A DNA stretch of 64,000 bases from G965213525 sp965213525 (GTDB taxonomy: Bacteria; Actinomycetota; Acidimicrobiia; Acidimicrobiales; Poriferisodalaceae). Where the stretch lies: the NCBI GenBank assembly GCA_965213525.1, contig OZ243889.1:2108001-2172000 (forward strand), read 5' to 3'. The notes below the pieces were generated by a model. That model had not been told where the DNA came from, made no database searches, and saw only the letters and a list, made by a program, of their open reading frames with translations. The position numbers and the translations under genes were made by a program. Shown in pieces: positions 25,658-34,079 of the stretch (positions within the stretch are counted from its first letter, which is position 1; the number at the start of each line of letters is the position of its first letter).

Positions 25658-26815
25658 CTACCGGAGGTGGGCGAGGCCGGCTCGCACCTCGTCGACGAAC
25701 GCCGCCGGTCGCTCCATGGCGGCGAAGTGCCCGCCCGCGGACGGCCGCCCGAAGTGGCGCAGATCGGGGTAGCGGGCCTCGATCCACCGCCGGGGCGGTC
25801 GGAAGATCTCCTGGGGGAACAGGCTCACCCCGGCGGGCACCCTCACCTGGCGGTTCTCAGCGGAGAACACCCCGAAGCTCTCCCAGTACAGCCGGGCCGA
25901 AGACGCCCCGGCCGACGACAGCCAGTACATCATCACGTTGTCGAGCAACCGGTCGCGAGAGAACACGTCCTCGGGGTGACCGTCGTGGTCGGACCAGGCC
26001 CAGAACTTCTCGACGATCCACGCCGCCTGGGCGGCCGGCGAGTCGACCAGCCCGTAGCCGACCGTCTGAGGCCGGGTGCGCTGCTGGGTCGAGTACCCCG
26101 ACTCGTGCTCGGTGTAGCGGGCGAAGCTGGCCATCGCCGCATCGACCTCGGCAACCTCGGCCGCAGAGAGCTCGCCGTCGTCGGGCACGGGCAGCCCCAG
26201 GGGCATGTTGACGTGGATGCCGGCAAGGCCCTCGGGGGCCTGGATGCCGAGCACGGTGGTCACCGCCGCCCCCCAGTCGCCGCCCTGGGCGGCCCAGCGG
26301 TCATAGCCGAGGCGGCGCACCAGCTCGGCCCAGGCGCCGGCGATGCGCCCCACGTCCCAGCCCGGTTCGGTCGGCTTGTCGCTGAAGCCGTACCCCGGCA
26401 GCGACGGCAGGATCAGGTGCACGGCGTCGGCCGCGTCGCCGCCGTGGGCGACGGGATCGGTCAGCGGGCCCACCACGTCGCAGAACTCGATGATCGAGCC
26501 CGGCCAGCCGTGGGTCATCACCACCGCCAGGGCGTCGGGCTCGGGTGAGCGGATGTGGCATGCGTGGATGCCGAGCCCGTCGATGGTCGTCCGCACCTGC
26601 GGCCACTCGTTCAGGCGCGCCTCGGTAGCCCGCCAGTCATAGGACTCTCGCCAGTGCTCGCACAGCTCTCGGGCGTAGGCCAGCGGCACGCCCTGGGACC
26701 AGTCGTCCACGGTCTCGGGCTCGGGCCAGCGGGTGCGCCCCAGCCGCTCGTGAAGGTCGTCGAGGGCGGCGTCGGGGATCTCGATGCGGTACGGGACCAG
26801 TTCGTCAGCGGACAC
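25658..26815 (-). CDS. Epoxide hydrolase (microsomal type, EHN domain)
   Basis: This alpha/beta-hydrolase converts epoxides to diols, 385 residues. The N-terminal EHN domain (about 1-110) begins LVPYRIEIPDAALDDLHERL. The catalytic domain has the oxyanion motif HGWPGS, nucleophile Asp in AAQGGDWGAAVTTV, the Tyr-containing lid region ESGYSTQQRTRP, and the catalytic His in SAGGHFAAMERP. All expected residues are present. The GTG at 26815 is favoured because GAGAGG stands at suitable spacing. GTGs at 26821 and 26824 are possible. Substrates could be xenobiotic, fatty or terpene epoxides. Confidence 0.92.
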   Translation of the reverse strand: MSADELVPYRIEIPDAALDDLHERLGRTRWPEPETVDDWSQGVPLAYARELCEHWRESYDWRATEARLNEWPQVRTTIDGLGIHACHIRSPEPDALAVVMTHGWPGSIIEFCDVVGPLTDPVAHGGDAADAVHLILPSLPGYGFSDKPTEPGWDVGRIAGAWAELVRRLGYDRWAAQGGDWGAAVTTVLGIQAPEGLAGIHVNMPLGLPVPDDGELSAAEVAEVDAAMASFARYTEHESGYSTQQRTRPQTVGYGLVDSPAAQAAWIVEKFWAWSDHDGHPEDVFSRDRLLDNVMMYWLSSAGASSARLYWESFGVFSAENRQVRVPAGVSLFPQEIFRPPRRWIEARYPDLRHFGRPSAGGHFAAMERPAAFVDEVRAGLAHLR

Positions 26816-26853
26816 AGCCACCACCTCTCGACGGCCTCGGCATCGGTTCGACC

Positions 26854-28038
26854 CTACGACGGCCGGCGGTGCTCGCCGAAGAAGTCGACGATGATGGCGC
26901 TGGCGTCGAGGTCGGCGGCCGGACCGAGGGTGGCGAGCGCACCCGGCCACTCGTGCAGGCCGCCCTCGATGACGTAGAGGCCGACGTCGGTGCCCGCCGG
27001 ACACGGCCACCGCCGCAGGGTGGTGTCGTCGGTGAGGTCAGCGAGCTCGACCGGGGCCTCCTCGCACCCCGCCGCAGCCGCCAGGGCGGCGACGTTGCCG
27101 GGGATGTCACCCAGCACGGCGCCGGCGCCGAACAGGTCGGCCAGCGCGCTGGTGAGCGGGGTGTCGGCGCCGTCGAAGGAGACGACCGGATCGGCGGTGC
27201 CGTGGAAGGCCACCACGTCGACCGCGGGGCCCGGCGCGCACCCGTCGGGGTCAGCGGCGGTGGCGGCCACCGGGGCGACGGCGGCGACGAGCTCGGGGGC
27301 CCGACAGGCGAGCGCCGAGCTGAGGATGCCCCCGTAGGACATGCCGGTGGCGAACACCGCGGACTCCTCCACGCACCACGTCTGGTCGAGGTGGTCGACC
27401 AGCGCCCGGGCGAAGGCGACCGAGTCGGTGTCGGCGTCATCGACATCGACCCCGGCGAGGGGCCAGCGCCGGGGCAGGCCGGTTCCGTCGGGCGAGACCA
27501 CCAGGGCCCCCGCTCGGGCGGCGTCGTCGTCGAGCTGGGCGTAGGCGGCCTGGCTGGCGCCGTCGCCGCCAAGACCGTGGAAGTTCATGATGAGCGGCGC
27601 TGGACCGGCCGCCAGGTCATCGGGGACGAAGAGCACGTACTCCCGGTCGGCGGTGGCGAACTCGACCGACCCCTCGACGTGACCCCGTTCGTCGGGACGT
27701 TCGCAGTCTGTGAGGCCGGGGCCCGCCCCGGGGTCGGGGGCGGCGCCGGGCTCAAAGCGCCGCTCGGGGGCCCCGTCGGTGGACCGGGCCCCGTCGGTGG
27801 ACCGGGCCGCGTCGTCGCCGGGCGATGCGCCGTCGGGGCGCTCAGCCCGAGACGCTGGCGCCTCGGCGCCCGATGGGGGCGCCGGACCCGCCGCATCGTC
27901 AGCGTCAGCGCAACTCGTCGAGGTGAGTCCGAGCGCCACGACGATGGACACGACGCCGAGCCGGCGACGCCACCGTGGACGGCGGGCGCCGGACCCACCG
28001 GTGGCGCCGGACCCACCGGTGGCGTAGGGCTCACCCAC
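26854..28038 (-). CDS. Secreted esterase/PHB-depolymerase-like lipoprotein
   Basis: This exported alpha/beta-hydrolase of the LpqC / poly(3-hydroxybutyrate) depolymerase group has about 394 residues. The N-terminus has an Arg-rich stretch, then a hydrophobic segment ending LTSTSCADAD, probably a lipoprotein signal with a slightly atypical lipobox. An Asp/Ala/Pro-rich spacer (about 40-115) precedes the catalytic domain. That domain has the oxyanion region NFHGLGGDG, nucleophile elbow GMSYGGILS, acid HGTADPVV and catalytic His in GGLHEWPG. The GTG at 28038 overlaps the alpha-glucosidase stop by eight bases, so the two are in one operon. The substrate is an ester polymer or feruloyl ester, by inference. 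Confidence 0.8.
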   Translation of the reverse strand: MGEPYATGGSGATGGSGARRPRWRRRLGVVSIVVALGLTSTSCADADDAAGPAPPSGAEAPASRAERPDGASPGDDAARSTDGARSTDGAPERRFEPGAAPDPGAGPGLTDCERPDERGHVEGSVEFATADREYVLFVPDDLAAGPAPLIMNFHGLGGDGASQAAYAQLDDDAARAGALVVSPDGTGLPRRWPLAGVDVDDADTDSVAFARALVDHLDQTWCVEESAVFATGMSYGGILSSALACRAPELVAAVAPVAATAADPDGCAPGPAVDVVAFHGTADPVVSFDGADTPLTSALADLFGAGAVLGDIPGNVAALAAAAGCEEAPVELADLTDDTTLRRWPCPAGTDVGLYVIEGGLHEWPGALATLGPAADLDASAIIVDFFGEHRRPS

Positions 28039-29725
28039 CGCCGGTGGCGTCGAGGTCGAGCCAGACGGTGGTGTCGGCGGCCACGGTCCCCTCCACCGCG
28101 CCGCCACTGGAGATGACGACGGGCGCCTCGGACCACTCCGCCGGCAGATCGGCGGTCGTGGAGCCGAAGTTGGTGACACAGGCGAACGAGCGATCGACGA
28201 AGGAGACCACGTCGGGGGCCATGGTCAGCCACCGCACCTCGCCGGTGTTGAGACCCCGATCGCGCTTGACGCGTCGCCACCGCAGCGCGGCCCGGTACAT
28301 CTCGAGCGTCGAGTCGGGCTCGCCGGTCTGCGCCTCGACCGAGCGGTCGCCGAACCACGCCGGCTGGGGCAGCCAGGACGCCCCCGACCCGAAGCCGAAC
28401 GATGGGCCGTCGGTCGTCCACGGGATCGGCACCCGGCAGCCGTCACGACCCTTGGCGGTGTGCTCGGATCGCTCCCACACCGGGTCGTCGAGCACGTCGA
28501 GGGGCAGATCGTGGACCTCGTGCAGGCCGAGCTCCTCGCCTTGGTACAGGTAGGCCGAGCCCGGCAGGGCCAGGATCAGCAGCGTCGCCGCCCGGGCGCG
28601 ACGCAACCCGAGGTCGCGATCGAGGGCGTCGTGGGGCCCGTCGAGCAACCAGGCCCGCCAGGCGGTGCCCGGGGGCAGGCCGTAGCGGGTGGCGTGGCGC
28701 ACGACGTCGTGGTTCGACAGCACCCACGTGGCGGCCGCTCCCGCCTCGCTCGCCGTGCGCAGCGACCCCCGGACCGTGGCCCCCAGCGACGCCGCTGACC
28801 ACTCGGCCTTGACGACGTCGAAGTCGAAGGACTGGTGGTACTCGTCGGGCCGCAGGTACAGCCCGAGCCGCTCGGGGGTGACCCACGCCTCGGCCAGCAG
28901 CACCCGGGTCGGCTCGTAGGTGTCGAGCACCGCCCGCCACCCCCGCACGATCTCGTGCAGCTCGTCGCGATCCCAGAACGGGTGGTCCTCTGAGGAGTCC
29001 GACTCGAGCAGCCCGGCCTCGTGGCCGACGTCGGGGTAGTCGTCGTCCTTGGCCAGGCCGTGGGCGACGTCGACCCGGAAGCCGTCGACACCCCGGTCGA
29101 GCCAGAACCGCAGCACGTCGTCGATGGCGGCCCGCACCTCGGGGTTGGCCCAGTTCAGATCGGGCTGGGTGACGTCGAACAGGTGCAGGTACCACTGGCC
29201 GTCGTCGAGACGGGTCCAGGCCGGGCCGCCGAACACCGACCGCCAATCGGTGGGCGGCTCGGTGCCGTCGGGCCCCGAACCGGGGCGGAAGTGGTACCAG
29301 TCCCGAGCCGGGTCACCGGGCGCGGCCGCCAGGGCACGCTGGAACCAGGCGTGGCGGTCCGAGGTGTGGTTGGGCACCAGGTCAGCGAGGATGCGCATGC
29401 CCGAGGCGTGCACCGCCGCGATCAGCGCCTCGGCATCGGCCAGGGTTCCGTAGCGGGGATCGATGTCACAGAAGTCGGCGACGTCGTAGCCGCCGTCTCG
29501 AAGCGGTGACGGGTACCACGGGTTGATCCACACGGCGTCGACGCCGAGGTCGCGCAGGTGCTGGAGGCGGTCCTGGATGCCGGCGAGGTCACCGGTGCCG
29601 TCGCCGTCGGCGTCGGCGAAGGACCTCAGGTAGATCTGGTACACCGCCGCGTCGGCCCACCACCGAGCGTCTGCACCCTCGGGCGCCACGGTCGAAGCGG
29701 TCACGGGCTCGTGCGGCGTGCTCAC
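28031..29725 (-). CDS. Alpha-glucosidase, GH13 family
   Basis: This cytoplasmic GH13 enzyme has 564 residues and probably acts on maltose, isomaltose or similar short alpha-glucosides. The domain order is a (beta/alpha)8 barrel with VYQIYLRSFADADGDGTGDL and the conserved LVPNHTSD. The nucleophile Asp lies in GVDGFRVDVAHGL, the acid/base Glu in VLLAEAWV and the third Asp in LSNHDVVRHA. The C-terminal beta domain carries TLEMYRAALRWRR. The start is a GTG at 29725. The esterase gene follows with overlap. It is one of three carbohydrate-active alpha-glucan/trehalose enzymes in the window. Confidence 0.92.
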   Translation of the reverse strand: MSTPHEPVTASTVAPEGADARWWADAAVYQIYLRSFADADGDGTGDLAGIQDRLQHLRDLGVDAVWINPWYPSPLRDGGYDVADFCDIDPRYGTLADAEALIAAVHASGMRILADLVPNHTSDRHAWFQRALAAAPGDPARDWYHFRPGSGPDGTEPPTDWRSVFGGPAWTRLDDGQWYLHLFDVTQPDLNWANPEVRAAIDDVLRFWLDRGVDGFRVDVAHGLAKDDDYPDVGHEAGLLESDSSEDHPFWDRDELHEIVRGWRAVLDTYEPTRVLLAEAWVTPERLGLYLRPDEYHQSFDFDVVKAEWSAASLGATVRGSLRTASEAGAAATWVLSNHDVVRHATRYGLPPGTAWRAWLLDGPHDALDRDLGLRRARAATLLILALPGSAYLYQGEELGLHEVHDLPLDVLDDPVWERSEHTAKGRDGCRVPIPWTTDGPSFGFGSGASWLPQPAWFGDRSVEAQTGEPDSTLEMYRAALRWRRVKRDRGLNTGEVRWLTMAPDVVSFVDRSFACVTNFGSTTADLPAEWSEAPVVISSGGAVEGTVAADTTVWLDLDATGGG

Positions 29726-29792
29726 AGAGGTCGGAAGCTACCGGCGCCCCGCCCCGTTGCCCCCTCGCCAGCTCGCCGGCCCGCTCGCCGAC

Positions 29793-30110
29793 TCAGACGC
29801 CTCGAGCGTCGATGGCATCGGCGCGGTACGGCTCGATCATGATGCACTCGCCGGGGCACTCCTCGGCGGCGTCGATGGCGGCGTCGAGCACGGCGTCGGG
29901 GATGCGGGCGAGGCCCTTGGGGCCATCAGGGCCCCGGCCCGGCCCGCTCTGGCCGTCGAACACCAGCGTCTCGCCGAAGTGCTGCGCGTCCTCTCGGACG
30001 ACCCACAACCCGTCTTCTCGAGGCTCGAAGGTGTCGGGGCAGATCTCTGAGCAGATCCCGTCGCCGGTACAGAGGTCCTGGTCGATCCAGACCATGAACG
30101 CGGTGCTCAT
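29793..30110 (-). CDS. Ferredoxin with predicted Asp-ligated [4Fe-4S] cluster
   Basis: This is a small electron carrier of 105 residues. The cluster motif reads C-x2-D-x2-C-x3-C-P (Cys14, Asp17, Cys20, Cys24), with the last ligand Cys85. The second cysteine of the classic motif is replaced by Asp, as in Pyrococcus furiosus ferredoxin, which predicts an Asp-ligated [4Fe-4S] or interconvertible [3Fe-4S] cluster. A Gly/Pro-rich insert of about 15 residues (50-66) enlarges the middle. The ATG overlaps the stop of a helix-turn-helix gene (ATGA). Partners may be monooxygenases, but none is adjacent. Confidence 0.9.
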   Translation of the reverse strand: MSTAFMVWIDQDLCTGDGICSEICPDTFEPREDGLWVVREDAQHFGETLVFDGQSGPGRGPDGPKGLARIPDAVLDAAIDAAEECPGECIMIEPYRADAIDARGV

Positions 30111-30412
30111 GCCCGCGACGCCCGGTAGGCGCTCAACCGGTCGATGCGCCGGACGTACTCGGCGCTGCGGCCGAAGCGGCGGGCGATCGCCTCGTCGCTC
30201 TCGCCCCGCTCGCGCAGCGCCCGGACCCGGGCCTCCACGGCCGCCGGGGCGCGATGGGCCGCCGGCCCGGACCGCTCGATGCCCGACAGCTCGAGGATGC
30301 GGCGCACCTGTCCGGGCGAGCGGCGCACCCGCTGGGCCACCTCATCGACGCCCAGCCCGTCGTCGCTCATGGCGATCACCCGGCGTTCGATGGGTCGCAG
30401 GTCCAGGCGCAT
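30107..30412 (-). CDS. Small helix-turn-helix protein
   Basis: This 101-residue basic protein appears to contain two successive helix-turn-helix units. The first spans GVDEVAQRVRRSPGQVRRIL and the second ESDEAIARRFGRSAEYVRRI, both with the spacing of sigma-region-4 or resolvase-like HTHs. It probably binds DNA as a local regulator. The ATG at 30412 is taken as the start. The stop overlaps the ferredoxin ATG by four bases, so regulator and ferredoxin are translationally coupled. The target is unknown. Confidence 0.75.
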   Translation of the reverse strand: MRLDLRPIERRVIAMSDDGLGVDEVAQRVRRSPGQVRRILELSGIERSGPAAHRAPAAVEARVRALRERGESDEAIARRFGRSAEYVRRIDRLSAYRASRA

Positions 30413-30554
30413 GTGGCCATCGTACCGGGAGCTGCTCGCGCCCTGCCCGGTCCGCTCACCCGACCGCCCCGTCTTCGGTGCGCACCCCCCGCACGTCCCC
30501 GGAGGTCTCACACCGGTGGGCGACCAGGGTTGGCCGCTCAGCGATACTGGCGTG

Positions 30555-30950
30555 GTGAGCGACGACCTCAACGTGCTCGGCGGTCCCCTCGAGCTGTGCG
30601 GCACCGATCCGATGACCGGCTTCCACCGCGACGGGTGCTGCACCACCGGCCCCCAGGATCTCGGCAGCCACACCATCTGCGCCGTGGTCAGCGAGGAGTT
30701 CCTCACCCACCAGCGCAGCATCGGCAACGACCTCACGACCCCGGTGCCGGCCTACCGCTTCGCCGGGCTGTCCCCCGGGGATCGCTGGTGCGTGACCGCC
30801 CGCAACTGGTTGCGAGCCGAGCGCGACGGCGTCGCCGCCCCGGTGGTGCTGGCCGCGACCCACGAGCGTGCCCTGGACGTCGTGCCGATCGACGCCCTCG
30901 AGGCCAACGCCGTCGACGTCCCGCCCGATCTGAGCTCGCTCGAGACCTAA
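30555..30950 (+). CDS. DUF2237 family protein
   Basis: This 131-residue protein belongs to the DUF2237 family, which has no established function. The family pattern is clear: LNVLGGPLELCGTDPMTGF, RDGCCTTGPQDLGSHTICA, VSEEFLTHQRSIGNDL and the closing PGDRWCVTARNW. Conserved Cys residues suggest a metal or redox site. Start codons GTG at 30552 and 30555 are both possible. It is divergent from the HTH-ferredoxin pair. Confidence 0.88.
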   Translation: MSDDLNVLGGPLELCGTDPMTGFHRDGCCTTGPQDLGSHTICAVVSEEFLTHQRSIGNDLTTPVPAYRFAGLSPGDRWCVTARNWLRAERDGVAAPVVLAATHERALDVVPIDALEANAVDVPPDLSSLET

Positions 30951-31030
30951 GCCCGCCGGGGTGGGACCTGCCGCCGCCCGCCCCGGGGCCCACTCGTCGC
31001 TGAGCCGCCCGCCCCAGGAAGGAACCGCCC

Positions 31031-31942
31031 GTGCAGGTGCTGCGAACGCCCGAGGACCGCTTCGAAGGACTGGCCGATCACGACCCCGTGCCGCACTACG
31101 CCGAGGTGACCGACGACCAGGGCCCGGCCGTGCGCATGCACTTCCTCGACGAGGGCCCGCCTGATGGCGCACCCGTGCTGTTGATGCACGGCGAGCCGAC
31201 GTGGAGCTTCCTCTACCGCCACATGATCCCCGTGCTGGTCGAGGCCGGGCACCGCTGCATCGCCCCTGACCTGATCGGCTTCGGGCGCAGCGACAAGCCC
31301 GCATCCGTCGACGACCACACCTACGCCCGTCACGTGGCCTGGACCCGTGACCTGGTCGAGACGCACCTCGACCTGAACGGCATCACCCTGTGCTGCCAGG
31401 ACTGGGGCGGGCTGATCGGCCTGCGGCTCGTGGCCGCCGATCCGGACCGCTACGCCCGGGTCGTGGTGGCCAACACCGGCCTGCCCACCGGTGACCAACC
31501 CATGACCGAGGCGTTCTCGCGCTGGCAGCGGTTCTCGCGCGAGGTCGACGAGATGCCCGTCGGGCGCATCATCGACGGCGGCACCACCACCGAGCTCGCT
31601 CCCGAGGTCATCGCCGCCTACGACGCCCCCTTCCCCGACGAGACCTACAAGGCTGGGGTTCGCATCCTCCCCTCGCTGGTGCCGACGGCGCCCGATGACC
31701 CCGCTCGGGCCGACCAGCTGGAGGCCTGGGAGGTGTTGGAGCGATTCGAGCGGCCCTTCCTGTGCGCCTTCGGCGACTCCGACGCCATCACCGCTGGCGG
31801 CGAGCGGGTCTTCCTCGACCGCGTGCCGGGCACCCGGGGACAGGCCCACACCACGATCGCCGGCGCGGGTCACTTCCTCCAGGAGGACCGCGGGCCCGAG
31901 CTCGCCCAGGTCATCGTCGAGCTCATCGCCGCCACCACCTGA
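31031..31942 (+). CDS. Haloalkane dehalogenase (HLD-I, DhlA-like)
   Basis: This alpha/beta-hydrolase cleaves carbon-halogen bonds to give an alcohol and halide. The 303-residue protein has HGEPTWSFLYR (oxyanion and halide region), nucleophile Asp124 followed by the halide-binding Trp125 in CQDWGGLIG, the cap domain, Asp in the CAFGDSDAIT loop and catalytic His281 in GAGHFLQED. The Asp placement after strand 7 marks the HLD-I subfamily. AGGAAGGA precedes the GTG start. Natural substrates are unknown. With the epoxide hydrolase it suggests capacity for halogenated compounds. Confidence 0.9.
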   Translation: MQVLRTPEDRFEGLADHDPVPHYAEVTDDQGPAVRMHFLDEGPPDGAPVLLMHGEPTWSFLYRHMIPVLVEAGHRCIAPDLIGFGRSDKPASVDDHTYARHVAWTRDLVETHLDLNGITLCCQDWGGLIGLRLVAADPDRYARVVVANTGLPTGDQPMTEAFSRWQRFSREVDEMPVGRIIDGGTTTELAPEVIAAYDAPFPDETYKAGVRILPSLVPTAPDDPARADQLEAWEVLERFERPFLCAFGDSDAITAGGERVFLDRVPGTRGQAHTTIAGAGHFLQEDRGPELAQVIVELIAATT

Positions 31943-31999
31943 CGCCGCGGCGGGCGTGATGGGTCTGCCCCCAGGCCGGGGGCGGGCGAAGGCGGGTCG

Positions 32000-32638
32000 T
32001 CAGCCGGGTGCGGGCGGGGGCGGGCCGCCCGAGCGCAGATCGCCCTGCCAGCCGTTGCGGTGCACGACCTCGGCGAGGGGGCGGCGCTGCACCGGGCCGA
32101 AGCGACCTTCGGGCCAACCCAGGGGGATCGTCGCCGCGATGCGGATGTCGTCAGGGATCGCCAGCACCTCGCGCACGGTCGGCTCGGCCACGCCGTGCAG
32201 CGTGGTGAAGGTGGTGCCGAGCCCGAGGGCCCGAGCGGCCAGGATGAGGTTCTGGGCGGCCGGGTACAGCGCGGACCAGGTGAAGCGCTCGTCGGGACGT
32301 CCCGGGGGGTAGACGACCGGGCCGGTGACGAAGATCAGCACCGGAGCGTCAGCCAGCGCATCGATCAGCCGGGCCGTGCCGTCGAGCATCAGCCGGGTGC
32401 TGCGATCGGGCCGAGGCATGGCCCGCACCCGGTCGGCCATGGCGGCTCGCACCGCCTCGGCGATGGGGACCTTCTTGGCGGGGTCGTCGACCACGACGAG
32501 GTCCCACGCCTGGCTGTTGCCCGGGCTGGGGGCTCGCGTCGCTGCGAGCAGGACCCGATCGATCAGCTCGGGCGCCACGGGGTCGGGCTTGAGGTGCCGC
32601 ATGGCGCGGCAGGTGTCGACCACCTCGAAGAAGTCCAC
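32000..32638 (-). CDS. Nitroreductase family protein (FMN-dependent)
   Basis: This FMN oxidoreductase has 212 residues. It starts with the family pattern FFEVVDTCRAMRHLKPDPV, whose Arg residues bind the FMN phosphate. APSPGNSQAWDLVVVDD follows, and the C-terminal ATIPLGWPEGRFGPVQRRPL loop is typical of nitroreductases that act on phenols, flavins or other electron-poor compounds. The start is a GTG at 32638, divergent from the DUF3179 gene. Confidence 0.88.
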   Translation of the reverse strand: MDFFEVVDTCRAMRHLKPDPVAPELIDRVLLAATRAPSPGNSQAWDLVVVDDPAKKVPIAEAVRAAMADRVRAMPRPDRSTRLMLDGTARLIDALADAPVLIFVTGPVVYPPGRPDERFTWSALYPAAQNLILAARALGLGTTFTTLHGVAEPTVREVLAIPDDIRIAATIPLGWPEGRFGPVQRRPLAEVVHRNGWQGDLRSGGPPPPAPG

Positions 32639-32750
32639 GACGACACACTGGCCGGCTGCTCCCGGGGCCACAAGTGAGCTGTCGATCCCCGCGTCTCGGG
32701 CCGGAGATGACCGCGCTCGGGATGACACCGCCCATCCGGTGGGTTCTCGG

Positions 32751-33950
32751 GTGGTGCGCCGCCGCCCTGTCCTCGCCGCCCTGCTCGTGGCGCTGAGCGC
32801 CCTGGGCCTCGGCCTGGTGGTCGCCGGCGCCGATGACGGGCCCGCCGACGACGGCCCGGTGACCTTCACCGTGGACCAGATCCCCGGTAGTGCACCCCGT
32901 GACGTGGCCTCGGCCCTCGACGACCGCTTCGACCCGTCGTTCCCGGCGCCGCTGGTCGACCCCGGACGCATCGTGGCGGGCGGGCCACCTCCCGACGGCA
33001 TCCCCCCCATCGACGAGCCCCGCTTCCAGCGCGCCACCGATGTCGAGTGGATCTCACCCCGCGAACCGGTGCTGTCGGTCGAGCTCGACGACCGGTCCCG
33101 GGCCTACCCGGTGCAGATCATGACCTGGCACGAGATCGTCAACGACACCGTCGGCGATCGCCCCCTCACCGTGACCTACTGCCCGTTGTGCAACTCGGCG
33201 GTGGTCTACGAGCGTCGCCTGGACGACGCCACGACCCTCACGTTCGGCACCTCGGGCAGCCTGTTCAACTCTTCGCTCGTCATGTACGACCGCCAGACGC
33301 AGAGCTTGTGGACCCACTTCGACGGCGCCGCCGTCGTCGGGCACCTCGCTGGGCAGCGCCTCGAGCTGATCCCGGTGGCCACCGTCGCCTGGGAGGACTT
33401 CCTCGCCGCACATCCCGACGGCCTGGTCCTCAGCCGTGACACCGGGGTCGACCGGCCCTACGGGCAGAACCCCTACCCGGGGTACGACGACATCGACACC
33501 ACCCCCTTCGCCCTCGACGGCGAGGTGGACGGGCGTCTGGCCGCCCAGACCCGCGTCGTCGCGGTGCGGGGCGACGATGGGGCCGTGGCGATCGTGCGCG
33601 ACGGGCTCGCCGAGGCCCGCACCACCGTCGCGGAGGTCGACGGCGAGGAGGTCGTCGCGCTGTTCGAACCCGGCGCCGTGTCGGCCCTCGACACCCGCGA
33701 GATCGCCGAGGGGCGCAGCATCGGCGGTGTCGGGGTGTTCCGCCCAGCCATCGACGGCCGGCCCCTCAGCTTCAGCCGAGCCGACGGCGGGGGCTTCGTC
33801 GACGCCGAGACCTCCAGCGCCTGGAACGTGCTCGGCCACGCCGTCGAGGGGCCCCTGGCCGGCCGGCGCCTCGAACCCGTCGAGCACCTCGACACCTTCT
33901 GGTTCGCCATCGCCGCCTTCGAACCCGACACCGTCATCGTCGACCCCTGA
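32751..33950 (+). CDS. DUF3179 domain exported protein
   Basis: This is a 399-residue exported protein. Residues 1-25 form an Arg-led hydrophobic signal or anchor. A single DUF3179 domain follows, recognised by RAYPVQIMTWHEIVNDTVG and TVTYCPLCNSAVVYER with a CPLC motif. SGSLFNSSLVMYDRQTQSLW is also present, with a final LDTFWFAIAAFEP. The family is uncharacterised. The CxxC and conserved His suggest a metal-binding extracytoplasmic domain. The GTG at 32751 (or 32754) is the likely start, divergent from the nitroreductase. Confidence 0.85.
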   Translation: MVRRRPVLAALLVALSALGLGLVVAGADDGPADDGPVTFTVDQIPGSAPRDVASALDDRFDPSFPAPLVDPGRIVAGGPPPDGIPPIDEPRFQRATDVEWISPREPVLSVELDDRSRAYPVQIMTWHEIVNDTVGDRPLTVTYCPLCNSAVVYERRLDDATTLTFGTSGSLFNSSLVMYDRQTQSLWTHFDGAAVVGHLAGQRLELIPVATVAWEDFLAAHPDGLVLSRDTGVDRPYGQNPYPGYDDIDTTPFALDGEVDGRLAAQTRVVAVRGDDGAVAIVRDGLAEARTTVAEVDGEEVVALFEPGAVSALDTREIAEGRSIGGVGVFRPAIDGRPLSFSRADGGGFVDAETSSAWNVLGHAVEGPLAGRRLEPVEHLDTFWFAIAAFEPDTVIVDP

Positions 33951-34079
33951 GCGGCGCGACCGGCGCCCAGAACCGCTCTACCGTGCAGGGCCATGACGTC
34001 GCCCGACGGCTCCGCCGGCCCACCCGTGCGTGCGCGCCACCTCCCCGCCGCGCCGATCGACGGCGGGGCCTGAGCGAGG

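Noticed and set aside
33992..34072. Short 26-codon reading frame just before the PEP-mutase-like gene
   Set aside because: It has no ribosome binding site or recognisable sequence, and chance frames of this size are frequent here.
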